Below, piece by piece: positions 14,801 to 24,817 of a stretch of 64,000 bases of DNA. Position 1 is the first letter of the stretch. Each line of letters opens with the position of its first letter. The notes under the pieces were generated by a model that saw nothing but the letters and a program-made list of their open reading frames with translations, was not told the origin of the DNA and ran no database searches. The position numbers were made by a program, and so were the translations under genes. Source of the DNA: Petrosia ficiformis (taxonomy: Eukaryota; Porifera; Demospongiae; Haplosclerida; Petrosiidae); assembly GCA_947044365.1 (NCBI GenBank), contig OX345652.1, positions 4,585,374 through 4,649,373 of the forward strand. The letters are read 5' to 3'.

Positions 14801-15057
14801 TTGTGTTCCAAGTGATGCCTAGAAATTCAACACAATTCAATATTATATGACATCATTATTAATGTACAGTATAAGCCCTCTATTCAGGACGTCCCTGTAT
14901 TAAGGACACTTACATTTCTCCCAAGGGTGTCGAGAACAGAGGGGTTCTACTATAGTATACAGAAAAGAATATATCAACTATTATTATTATTATCATTACT
15001 ATAGGTACTAATGAAATCATGAGATTGTTGATAGCTAGAGATGTATTTGCATCATGA
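10553..15057 (+). CDS. ACAD8: isobutyryl-CoA dehydrogenase, mitochondrial
   Basis: A flavin acyl-CoA dehydrogenase that oxidises isobutyryl-CoA to methacrylyl-CoA in mitochondrial valine breakdown. Two in-frame ATGs (10553 and 10559) open an arginine/serine-rich, acid-free leader typical of mitochondrial targeting. Mature sequence follows in order: [51 protein letters not shown], then [20 protein letters not shown] (flavin-contact strand). Next are [75 protein letters not shown], and the last large exon [20 protein letters not shown]...VHQILEG. The terminal exon gives [16 protein letters not shown] and [16 protein letters not shown] and [16 protein letters not shown] match ACAD8 better than short-chain or isovaleryl relatives. 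Introns hold several arrays, including 1.2 kb of purine minisatellite. Confidence 0.93.
11040..11150. repeat. CATA/CACA array
   Basis: Tetranucleotide CATA grading into CACA inside the ACAD8 intron before the VYIREDVGG exon. Confidence 0.85.
11300..11435. repeat. TG/ATGT array
   Basis: A TG run followed by ATGT units fills the short ACAD8 intron between the exon ending near 11292 and the MCAWMID exon. Confidence 0.9.
11660..11820. repeat. CTAT/CATC array
   Basis: ATTCATCCATCT units grade into pure CTAT just before the ACAD8 acceptor near 11820. The array serves as the intron's pyrimidine-rich end. Confidence 0.85.
12228..13432. repeat. 1.2-kb polypurine minisatellite
   Basis: About thirty degenerate copies of a unit around 30-45 bp containing GGAAGCCAAGGGGAGGAC and AAGGGCAGAGAGAGGGGG. 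The plus strand is almost all purine and G-rich. It fills most of the ACAD8 intron between the exons encoding NLIGREGE and [16 protein letters not shown]. Long minus-strand ORFs here ([14 protein letters not shown] repeats) exist only because the repeat lacks stops in those frames. Confidence 0.95.
13600..13890 (+). repeat. GTGTCCTGAATACAGGGG repeat, tandem copies
   Basis: Three tandem copies of a unit of about 74 bp containing TTTTGGGACATTAGTAAGTG and TCCTGAATACAGGGGTGTCC, flanked by edges reading AACACCTCTATTCTGGACAC and CAATAGAGGGGTTTCC. These edges are mutually inverted, suggesting a small foldback transposon with internal amplification. The ASCSLGAA exon of ACAD8 begins shortly after (about 13912). 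Confidence 0.75.
14075..14425. repeat. CCATTAGTCCATTGTTC degenerate repeat
   Basis: Degenerate 12-20-bp units based on CCATTAGTCCATTGT and, in the middle, their complement (GGACTAATGGATGG-type). The ACAD8 intron could therefore fold back on itself. No exon lies here. Confidence 0.8.
14865..14960 (-). repeat. solo copy of the TCCTGAATACAGGGG element, inverted
   Basis: GCCCTCTATTCAGGACGTCC, then CCTGTATTAAGGACACTTAC, ending in CAGAGGGGTTCTACTATAG. Compared with 13600-13890 it is a single unit in opposite orientation with the same terminal sequence. It lies in the last ACAD8 intron. Confidence 0.7.
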
Positions 15058-15154
15058 CAAATCTGTTCTGTATTGATTTTTATTTCCTAATTCATTAATA
15101 ATAATTAATGATATAATCGAAGGGGTGTGGTCACACGTGTCATTCATATCCAAC

Positions 15155-15419
15155 ATGTGGAGAGATAGATTACAAGTTGTATTGAAACTGGCTCGAACAG
15201 CTTTCAAATGGGGATGGATTCCATTTATATTGTATCTTGGTAAGTAAAGGCCACATTTATTGAAAGACTATTACATTATTAATAATAAAGGCATTAGACA
15301 TGGTGGCAGTGATCCAGCCTTACCAGAACCTAATCTATTCAAGTTAGTTAGTACACAGTGTGTGTAAAATATTCATTTATATCTCATTATATATATATAG
15401 TGCTGTCTGGGTGTTGTGA
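15155..15419 (+). CDS. TOMM7: mitochondrial import receptor subunit TOM7
   Basis: TOM7 is a tail-anchored small subunit of the outer-membrane TOM complex. It modulates assembly of the TOM40 pore and, in animals, supports PINK1 retention. Three exons give 51 residues. Exon 1 (15155-15239) encodes LARTAFKWGWIPFILYLG, corresponding to the human segment with RWGFIPLVIYLG, the single membrane span. Exon 2 gives GGSDPALPEPNLF, matching the conserved GADPGMPEP. Exon 3 (15401-15419) gives AVWVL then TGA. The length (human 55) and the WG.IP...YLG...G.DP..PEP pattern fix the identity. The start is 97 bp after the ACAD8 stop on the same strand, so the two mitochondrial genes are nearly abutting. Confidence 0.88.
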
Positions 15420-15920
15420 GTACTTGATTGAACATACATCATCACATAATACGTACTCAAATAATAATAAATGCATTCTATTTATCAATTTACCAATAAA
15501 ATAACTTCTAGTGAGTCTTACAGGACCTTTACACTTCTTTCTCAATATAATGTTCACAATTCGGATCTATCAATCTCAAATGTATGACACAATGTAGTAT
15601 ATATGTATAAGTCACAAAGGACCATCCCAAGTGTGTACAATTGGGTTAGTCAGGTATGGGCTGACCCCCAGTATGGATGCAAGGGTTAAGCCATACCTGA
15701 CTACAAATGAGTGGCTGTGAAGTTTGAAACTCTTACCTGAAAAACCTGGTCTCTCTTATAATAGAGAAATATTCTTGTAATAATTATGAAAATATAAATT
15801 ATACAATACAATACTGTATTAACTATTAGTACTAGTTGATGAGGATAATAATGCAGTTACCAATTCTACAAAAAGAATCATAATAATTAATAATATATAT
15901 TATTATAATACTCATAATAA
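15420..15920. other. convergent intergenic region TOMM7 / CEP135, with hairpin
   Basis: It holds the two 3' ends. A hairpin at about 15643-15703 has arms TTAGTCAGGTATGGGCTGA and TTAAGCCATACCTGACTA, probably a remnant of a small inverted-repeat element. The rest is AT-rich with no coding signal. Confidence 0.6.
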
Positions 15921-17661
15921 CTAACTTGCACTCTCCGTCTCTACATTCTCTTTTGATCTGCTGATGGCCTTTTCTACTTCCTGAAAAAGAAGAAAACTTC
16001 ATCTCTTAAAGACATGTGTAAGAGCGTCAATGTTTGCAACGACAAGATGTACTGACAGCTATCATTACATACAATTATATCTATGAGCAACCTCCACCAT
16101 TAAAATATATAAATCTATGTGTCTGTGTGAGTACCTACCATTTATATAACTACATGTATATAATATACAATTACTGAATTATTCATCTGTTCATATTTCA
16201 TACCGGTGAGTCTTGTTGTGGGTGTGTGAGAGGTGAACGAGTTGAGGTGTGTGTGGAGGAAGGTGATAAGGTTTTATGTGGAGATGAACCAATCGCTGTA
16301 CGTAATCTATTCACTTGTTCTTGTACATGTTGTCTGAGAGAGATGGAAGATGGGATGAGTAGATAGATATATAAATAGATGGATGAATAGGTAATGATGC
16401 TTGAACAGTGAGTTATGGATAGATAAGGTACAATCAGATATCATGTCTTGATACCTAAAACCAGTTGTGGTATTATTATACATACATACATACAACACTA
16501 TTAATGGTTTAATTAAGTACTATATTGAGATGTATAAAGTATTGTACTTTTGAAATTTTTCTGCTGCAAGTTCAGCTTTTATTCTTTCCAATTCTTGTCC
16601 CTTTACTGCAATATCTCCTCTTAACTTATTTAATTGATCTCTGTGTGATATACTAACATATATATACATATTAGTAGTGTCTTGTAAATAGAAGCTGATG
16701 TGTCTCTTACTTGTCATTTTCAAGACGTGTTATTTGTTGTTTAAGATGTTGTATCTCTATGTGTTTCTCTCTATCGGATACTTGAGACTGAAACTCCTTA
16801 TGGTAAAATATAATATGTATGTATGTATGTATGTATGTTATATATATGTATGTATGTATGTATGTGTGTATGTATGTATGTATGTATATGTATGTGTGTA
16901 TATAATATGTATGTACCTTTTTTCTTTCATGAGAGAGTAAAGTTTCAAGATTTTCAGTTTTATTTTGTTCATTTAACAACTACATAATATCATAAATACA
17001 TTTATAATCAAATGATAATGCTTGCTATTCAGCCATTTTATACACAGATAACAGGATGGCAACTAAATCTAGTCTCCAAGAAGAGCAACTATTCCTTCAC
17101 CTAAATACCTAATTTAGTTACTTTTCAGTACAAGATGGCTGAATAGAGAAGAGAGTGTGTTTATATTTTACATCATTTCCAAAGTAATATCCATTATAAT
17201 TATATAATACCTGTTGTTTGAGTAGATCTCTTTCTGCTATTAATCCAGCCATGTCTTCTTGACTCTGATCATGAGAGACAGACTGAGAGGCTAGTTGACG
17301 TGATAAGGATTCTTTTGTACGTTCTATTTGTACACATAATTCTCTTACAGCCAGTAGATCCGATACTAAAGCTTTCTATAAGAATATTCATCAATAATAT
17401 CACATTCTCAATAATCATATCTCTAGTATATGGCTAATTAACCTGGCCACTAAGGTGGAAGGTTATAATTTAAAACTATAATTTATAATGAACTCGATTT
17501 CAATTCAAGGTGATTTTAATTTCTTTCACACACCTTTTCTTCTTGTTCTTGTCTTAACGTTTGTTCCATTCTGGACATGGAATGAGTCAAATTTGATAAC
17601 TGTACTTCATATGACTCCAATGTAGCAATGTGCTGACAGATAGATAGACAGATAGATAGAC

Positions 17662-17698
<37 letters not shown>

Positions 17699-17860
17699 CA
17701 TACATACATGTATACATGAACATAACTACCATACATAAATACACACGTACGAAAATAGATACATACATACATACATACATACATACATACATGTACATGT
17801 ACATACACATATACACATGTACATACATACATGTTGATAGACACATAGATGGATAGATAC

Positions 17861-17900
<40 letters not shown>

Positions 17901-20900
17901 CAGTAGATAGAGATAAACCTGTTCTATTTCTGTTGCCTGTTGTTGACACAATTCTTGTAGATGTTTTTTTTCATTGTGTAATGAAGTGACTTCTAATTCA
18001 AATGATGATTGCTGATCTCTAGAGTGTTGTATAGTGGAATCCAATCTCTCAGCCTCTTCAGTTAATGATTTATAAGACTCTAATAAACTAGTCCTTTCTT
18101 GTTCCTTAATAAAAATAGAATAATCTGATAACACGAGAGATAGCTAGAGATACACAGACCAAACTGTAGTGTTGTTTTAGTTAACTATAACTATAACCAA
18201 AACCTCTTTCAGTAAGGTATTGTGACTTTTAGTTAACTAAATTACAAGTCTATTGTAATAACTATAACTAAACTAAAATCCAATAGTGGGACTTTTAGTT
18301 AACTAAAACTAAAGCCCTTTTAGTAAGCCTATTATTTGTTAATCAAATATAACCAAAATATATATTTGAGAAAACTGTCATACTATAGGTATAACAAAAC
18401 AATACAAGATACAGAGATAATGGATAGAGAATCTGTCCGTCCATCACTCTCTAATTCACTGACCTTTGCTGATAAAAGTTCCTCATATTTCAAAACATTT
18501 CTAGCATACTCATCAACCTTCTCCTTCACTCTATCCCTCTCCTCGACAACTTTACGAAGTTCAGAATGAACAGCCTGGTTCTCTTTAGTCATAGTTGCTA
18601 AATCCTCTTTCAATTGACCAAGATGCCTTTGAAGACCTTCTCTCTCATTCCCCATCTGAACTCTCTCTCCCTCCATTACTGATACTTGCTGTCTCAAATA
18701 GTTTAATTCTTTATCTTTCGTTGCAAGATGATTCTGAGAGGTGAGTTCTATTGTGTTCAGTTTAGTTAGCTCTGATTTTAGCTGGTTCTGTTGAATAGTC
18801 TAAATAAAAATAATGTAACTATAAATAACCTTGTCACTTCTCTTTCTATTTATCTATGTATATATCTATCCATCTACTTGTATATATCATCTATGTATAT
18901 AATTATGTATATATGTATCTAGTATCTATGAATCTATGTATCTATCTATCTACTATATGTGTGTATGTATGTATGTATGTATGTATGTATGTATGTACAG
19001 GTTTGTATGTATGTATGTATGTATGTATCTATCTATCTATGTACATGTATCTATCTATGTACATGGATCTATCTATCTATGTACATGTATCTATCTATCT
19101 ATCTATCTAATAGATAGATAGATAGATAGATGCATGTACATACATAGATACATGTACATAGATAGTATCTATGTACATATATCTATGTATGTACATGCAT
19201 CTATCTATCTATGTACATGTATCTATCTATCTATGTACATGTATCTATCTATCTATGTACATGTATCTATCTATGTATCTTGTAACACTTACTAGTTCAT
19301 TTAGATGTTTTTTCAGCCTATCAATTTCTTCGTCTTTCTTGTCACAATCAATTCTTAACTTGTCATGTTCATGATCTAATAAATTCAATGAATTAGTGAC
19401 TTCTTCAATCTTCTCCTCTTTGATCTTTACTTCCTCTTCAATTTCACTGATATGAGACTTTAAACGAATTATCTCTACTCTAGCAAACTCATTTGAAGAT
19501 GTCTGTGTGTATGTATGTATGTGTGTATGTGTGTATGTATGTGTGTATGTATGTATGTATGTATGTATGTACATGTGCGTATGTACGTATGTACATATGT
19601 ATATATGTATGCATGTTTATATACATGTATATAAATATTATATATAATGTATGTATATTGTATAAAACCTGTTCTTGAATTCCTTTCAGTTGTTCATGTC
19701 TTGTTCTTTCTCCAGCTTCTATTAGTCCTTGTAGATTATGTAATTTAGTTCTCAATTGTCTTCCTTCATTACGAGCCTCAGAGAGAGAGGTGTTAGATTC
19801 TTTTAATTCATTCTCTAGTCTGTGTATCATTTCTCTGAAAGACTCAACGCGTTGTTTCAGATCATCTCTTTCAAGAGATATCTAAAACATTAAAAGCTCT
19901 AAATAATAATTAGATGTATAATTATATATATATATAAATAACAGCCTACTGCACCGGCAGGGTTTCATTTAAAAGGGGCGGGGCATTTACCTCCCCTTTA
20001 CCAGGAGAACCCAGCTGTATAGTATCTACATGTACAGTAGATGGGAGAACTCTACAGTACCCTCCCTCTATACTGAAGATGAGAGAACTCCAGAGTATCC
20101 TCCTCTTACTGTTTACTGAACCCAGTTGTATAATATCTAGATGGCCGAACTCTAGAGTACCCTACTTCTGTACTGAACCCAGCTGTATAGTATCTAGATG
20201 GGAGAACTCTACAGTACCCTCTCTATGTACTGAACCCAGTTGTATAGTATCTAGATGACCGAACTCTAGAGTACCCTCTCTATGTACTGAACCCAGTTGT
20301 ATAGTATCTAGATGACCGAACTCTAGAGTATCCTACTTCTGTACTGAACCCAGCTGTATAGTATCTAGATGGGAGAACTCTACAGTACCCTCTCTATGTA
20401 CTGAACCCAGTTGTATAGTGTTTTACTGGATGATATGAGTACGAGTTAAAATATTTCATATTGAGAAATTATAAACTCACTTCCTGTAACTGTTGTGAAA
20501 GCATATCTATCTTCTCTTCCTCCTCCTCCTCTTCCTTCTCTCTCCCTTCTCTAGCAACTCTCAATCTCTCTCGTAAACTCTCACACTCCAATCTGAGTTG
20601 CTGGACTTCCAGACGAGCGTCATCTCTTTCTCCTTGTAGATGATGAATAAGATGAGCTGTTCTTGGACCTTTAGCATCCAATCGCATTCGATTCAGATCT
20701 TCATTGACCTGTGAATAGAGAGATACATAATGTTTTACATCATTATAGACTTTGGGACAAAAAGAAATAGTGGGCATTAAATAGATATATCATGTGTATA
20801 CATATTAGGTACAAACCTGCTCATACAATAACTTGAAATTATTTCTATCTTGAGTCAGACTCTCTGCTTCTTGTTGGATCTGGATAAAAACATACTACAT

Positions 20901-22087
20901 GTACATGTACATACATGTACATGTATATAGGATTACGTGTACATGTACATAGGATTACATGTACACATGTACATGTACAATCATAGACACCAGATAGATA
21001 CATAATTCACCTGTATCATTTGAGTCTCAAATCCTTTGACTGCTTCCCTTAACTCATCTCTCTCTCTACGTATCTTTTGCATCTCTTTAGGGAATGTAGA
21101 TTTGACCACACCCACATGGGGATGACCCTCTGTTCTCTCTAATTGCTCAATTTTTGCTTGAAGCTTTTGATCTGAGACAACAATAACAACACTTGTAAAC
21201 ATAATGAATAGTACAATACATGTACATGTAATCTTTTGTTCAGTAATGCTGTAACCATGGTGACAATGAATATTCACTATTCAGTGATATAAATGACAGT
21301 CACATGATAATCAGATGATGTACATGTATTATTACAAACCTGTTTCTTTCAGTTGGTGAAGCTGTTTCTTTAGTGTCCTGTTCTCTCTGGAGAGATTCTC
21401 AATAAGTTGAGCAGCCTGTTCACTATCATCTTGTGATGTAGCCAAGAGTTGAGCCATATGACGATTATCAGAAAGAAGCTCTTCAAAACCCTATCCATTG
21501 AATATAAATAGATAAATGGATAGATAGATAAAACAGTGTTCCGCCCAGGTTATTTAGAGTGGTGGTGATTTTCTAACTTCATTTAGCACTGTTTATCTTG
21601 TCCCAGTATGTACTTCAATAACCTAAATAATTATGTATATATTATCTTTGGACCAATGGTACACCAAGAGCTCTTTGGGCCAATGGTGCACCAGGAACTC
21701 TTTGGGTGGTACACCAGGAGCTCTTTGGACCAATGGTAAACTTTGGACCAATGGTACACCAGGAGCTCTTTGGGGCAATGGTACACCAGGAGCTCTTTGG
21801 ACCAATGGTACACCAGGAGCTCTTTTGGTCAATGCACCAATATCACTGTGTGAGCTCATCAAAAATACTGTCTTGTTATTATAATTAAAACCTACTTCTC
21901 TGTTTGATTTATTTTCCTCTTCCAAATTTCTCATCTTCTCTCTGATGTCTTCATATTTGTTCTTCCAATCGTTCAATTCTATCTTCAAGACATCCTCACT
22001 GTTCTCTCTCTCCTTCTCCATCTGTTTCACAAGTTCACCAATCTCCTGGATAGATAGATATATAGATACATGTAGATAGACACACAA

Positions 22088-22118
<31 letters not shown>

Positions 22119-22170
22119 GATAGATACATGTACATAGTTTGGTACTTGGTACTAAAGATAGATAGATAGG

Positions 22171-22205
<35 letters not shown>

Positions 22206-24058
22206 GTAGATAGATAGATAGATAGATAAATAGATGGATAGATAGATAGATAGATAGATAAATAGATAGATGGATAGATAGGTAGATAGGTAGATACAAG
22301 TATATAAGTTGGTACTTGGTAGGAAGATAGATGCAAACTACATAACACATAGATAGATAGATAGACGGATGGATAGATAGATAACCTGTAATTCAGAGCA
22401 TATGTGAGAGTTTTTATTACTCAACTCATCAATACGAGATAGCAGTTTAGAATTATTATCCTTCTCTGTAATAAGTTGTGATTCCAATTCTTCATTAGCT
22501 TTCTGAAGAAAATCCACCTAATATGATGATTATAGTATTCTGTTTCTCATTGTTTAATAAATGGTGTATAATTAATTAACACACAGCCACACCTATCTGT
22601 GTGTAGGAATTACTATGAACAGTTCCACATACCTGAATGTTGAGATGTGCCACCATTCTTTCATTCCCTTCAATCTTTCCTTCCATTGCTAATGCTTGAG
22701 GAGGTCTACCTCCTCGCAGTTGACTTGAAAGCCGTTCTATTTCAACTTCTCGTCTCTCAACCTGATAATGGAATATATGGATAGACAGATGGATACATAC
22801 ATACATACATACATACTACATACATACATACATACATATATACATACGTACGTACATACATACATACATACATACATACATACATACATACATACATACA
22901 TACTTATATATATACGTACGTACGTACGTACATACATACATACATACATACATAAATATAGATGATGATTTAATGGATGAATTGATGAATGAATGATAAA
23001 TAAGACAAATTGGACTCGTGTCAAAATTAGTAGATAAATAGATATAGATAGATCAGCTTGGTTAATATCTACCTGTTTATTTAAATCTTGTATGCTCTCT
23101 GAAAGTTGTTTTCTTATTTTCTCTCCATCCACTATCTGTTTCTGAAGTTGATCAACTCTCACATCGGCCATTTTGAGAAGATCAGCGATATATGGGTCAG
23201 GAGTAGAAACAGGAGCTATCTTCTTTGAGCGCCCAATGGGGTTTTCAGGTAGGGTACTATCAATCTCCATACGTTGTCTACGAAAAGGAATACTCTTTTT
23301 ACGTCCTCCTGGAGTATGGATAACAGCTTGTAAATTCTTCTCTTGTAATTCTAAAATTTTTTCGGACTTTTGTTGTGACTCTTTTTCTTGTGATAGAAGT
23401 CTCTGCATGTACTGTGTGTTAAGGAATTTTAGGTCATTACTTTCGTGTTCTAAACGTCTCAGTACGGTTTTAAGTTCTTTGTTTCTTGATTCGGACGTTT
23501 CTTTTAATTTCATTAGTTTCTGATGAAGGTCAAGGTTTTCTTGACTCAACCGTGCGTTGTCATGACGATATGGTTCTACATGTTGCTCCCATAAACCTAA
23601 TACAATATACATATATAATTAAGTATGTATGTATGTATGTACGTATGTATGTATGTATGTATGCATGTATATATGTATGTATGTATGTATGTTTATATAT
23701 GTATGTATGTAAGTATGTGTGTATGTATGTACGTATGTATGTATGTATGTATGCATGTATATATGTATGTATGTATGTATGTATAATTATATGTATGTAT
23801 GTTTGTATGTATGTATGTACATATGTTTGTATGCATGTATTATATATGTGAGGATGTATGTATCCATTTCTTGCCTTTTTGTTCTTTGTTTTTGGTCAGC
23901 TGAACTTTGGCATTCTTCAGACTCTCTGTGGTATGTAGTAAGTCAGCAAAGAGTCGTTCCACTAGAGGTAAGGACTCCACTCCAAGAGGTTGACGATAGC
24001 CAAGTTGGTCTAAACGCTTTCTAAGACCAGTGAACTTTCTCTCCATAGCAGTGGCCAT
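15921..24058 (-). CDS. CEP135: centrosomal protein of 135 kDa (Bld10)
   Basis: A long coiled-coil protein of the centriole cartwheel, linking SAS-6 spokes to the microtubule wall. More than twenty exons cover about 8 kb. Exon 1 (23875-24058) encodes ERKFTGLRKRLDQLGYRQ and SLPLVERLFADLLHTTESL, nearly identical to the human head. The next exon gives ARLSQENLDLHQKLMKL, DLKFLNTQYMQRL, then TPGGRKKSIPFRRQRMEID and DPYIADLLKMADVRVDQLQ, the diagnostic CEP135 linker. Long heptad-rich exons follow, with RQHVQEQVNRLRTAIG and serine/threonine-rich sequence near the end, and EVEKAISRSKENVETESAS followed by TAG at 15921-15923. The first intron has a GC donor (AAAAAG|GCAAGA). Nearly every larger intron carries a tetranucleotide array. 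The start codon is 156 bp from that of the Rab9-like gene opposite. Confidence 0.93.
16815..16915. repeat. ATGT array in CEP135 intron
   Basis: ATGT units with TATA interruptions between two CEP135 coiled-coil exons. Confidence 0.9.
17024..17147. mobile_element. small element with terminal inverted repeats
   Basis: About 124 bp bounded by GCTATTCAGCCATTTTATAC at the left and GTACAAGATGGCTGAATAG at the right, which are reverse complements with two or three mismatches. It has no ORF and sits in a CEP135 intron. It is a possible MITE, with a single copy in this window. Confidence 0.55.
17635..17925. repeat. GATA and CATA arrays in CEP135 intron
   Basis: A GATA block, a CATA/ACATGTAC block and a second GATA block lie in series in one CEP135 intron. 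Confidence 0.92.
18165..18340. repeat. AGTTAACTATAACTAAAAC family, CEP135 intron copy
   Basis: It contains TTTTAGTTAACTATAACTAT, TTTCAGTAAGGTATTGTGAC and two further TTTTAGTTAACTAAA blocks, alternating in orientation. It shares its core with the 40-bp array at 40309-40630. Confidence 0.75.
18845..19285. repeat. CTAT/GTACATG/ATGT compound array
   Basis: CTAT, ATGT and ATCTATGTACATGT units alternate over 440 bp. Opposed CTAT and GATA blocks near 19080-19125 (CTATCTAT, TAATAG, ATAGATAG) make a strong potential hairpin. It lies inside a CEP135 intron. Confidence 0.9.
19503..19660. repeat. ATGT array in CEP135 intron
   Basis: ATGT/GTGT units grade into an ATATA-rich end before the next exon. Confidence 0.9.
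19985..20425. repeat. 57-bp minisatellite
   Basis: About seven tandem copies of a 57-bp unit starting ACTGAACCCAGTTGTATAGT, followed by ATCTAGATGACCGAACTCTA and GAGTACCCTCTCTATGT. Two subtypes, ATGACCGAAC and ATGGGAGAAC, are interleaved. The array is confined to one CEP135 intron. Confidence 0.9.
21640..21845. repeat. ~27-bp minisatellite
   Basis: About seven copies of GGTACACCAGGAGCTCTTTG plus GACCAAT, with small indels, in a CEP135 intron. ORFs on both strands through it are shadows. Confidence 0.9.
22045..22385. repeat. GATA array in CEP135 intron
   Basis: GATA units with AAATA, GGTA and GGATG variants. Two blocks contain the same ~20-bp TTGGTACTTGGTA insert (about 22138 and 22309), indicating a segmental duplication within the array. 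Confidence 0.92.
22785..22965. repeat. CATA/CGTA array in CEP135 intron
   Basis: CATA units with two CGTACGTA patches. Confidence 0.92.
23618..23860. repeat. ATGT array, first CEP135 intron
   Basis: ATGT units, with a ~95-bp block (GTACGTATG...GCATGTATATATG) present twice. The array fills the intron that has the GC donor at its start. Confidence 0.92.
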
Positions 24059-24214
24059 CTTCAGTTTGTGTTTTTTTTTGGGCTTGGCGCTATGGCAGCA
24101 ACAAATGATTTGATTGGATATTAATGCATAATTAATATTAGTGATAATAATGAATATATAATTAGGTGCACACACAAACCCACACACACACACTGACACA
24201 CCTACAACTATGAT
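24059..24214. promoter_or_regulatory. divergent start region CEP135 / Rab9-like
   Basis: 156 bp between opposed start codons, with a poly-T run beside CEP135 and a CACA repeat (about 24168-24200) beside the GTPase gene. No TATA box is apparent. Confidence 0.45.
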
Positions 24215-24817
24215 ATGCAGAAACCAGAACTCACGGTGCTAGTGGTTGGAGACTATGGAGTTGGGAAAACGTCATTGATACATAGATTAGTCTGTAACAA
24301 ATTTGATCCTGTTCAGATTAGAAGTACAATTGTATGCGATTTCATGAGAAAGGAGATTGAGATCGATGGGAAAGAATATACTCTAATTCTCTGGGACACT
24401 GGTGGACATGAGCGATTTATGCCAATCCTCAGTCCAATGTATTATCGTAATGTTTGTTGCTGTCTGTTCGTCTTCTTGATTGACAATTTGGAAAGCTTTG
24501 ATGCATTGGAAAACCTTAAGAATCAATTTATGGAAGTTATCGGTAAAGAAAACTTCCCCTTTGTTTTGGTGGGTAATAAACTAGATCTTAATGAACAGCG
24601 TCAAGTTGAAATAGAGAAAGCTAAGTCATGGTGCACACAAAATGGTGGTATGCCATATGTAGAAACTAGTGCAAAAGATGGTAGAGGTGTATTTGAAGCT
24701 TTCGAAATGGTAACAAAAAGATTTTTGGATTTGAGCCAGGATGAACAGACATTACTATTAACAAAGCAATCAGTAGTAGTACCTGATACGACAAACGATA
24801 ATTATTCTTGTTGTTAG
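24215..24817 (+). CDS. divergent Rab9-like small GTPase, intronless
   Basis: A 200-residue Rab-family GTPase in one exon. It has P-loop GDYGVGKT (residues 12-19), NKLD for guanine recognition, ETSAK and a C-terminal CC for prenylation. It aligns with the Rab9 gene 1.3 kb downstream (RLVCNKFDP, FPFVLVGNKLDL, PYVETSAK), so the two look like tandem duplicates. Two differences matter. The switch II motif WDTAGQERF is WDTGGHERF here (Gly63 and His65 replace Ala and the catalytic Gln). Switch I/interswitch TIGVEF is TIVCDF. Replacement of that Gln usually slows GTP hydrolysis in Ras-family proteins, so this copy may be GTP-locked or use altered effectors. The ATG at 24215 was chosen because the P-loop follows at the normal distance. 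No stop or frameshift is seen. Confidence 0.85.
   Translation: MQKPELTVLVVGDYGVGKTSLIHRLVCNKFDPVQIRSTIVCDFMRKEIEIDGKEYTLILWDTGGHERFMPILSPMYYRNVCCCLFVFLIDNLESFDALENLKNQFMEVIGKENFPFVLVGNKLDLNEQRQVEIEKAKSWCTQNGGMPYVETSAKDGRGVFEAFEMVTKRFLDLSQDEQTLLLTKQSVVVPDTTNDNYSCC

Noticed and set aside
21623..22348. 241-codon minus-strand ORF
   Set aside because: It joins a GATA array, one real CEP135 exon (EIGELVKQMEKERE...) and the 27-bp minisatellite. Only the exon part is coding.
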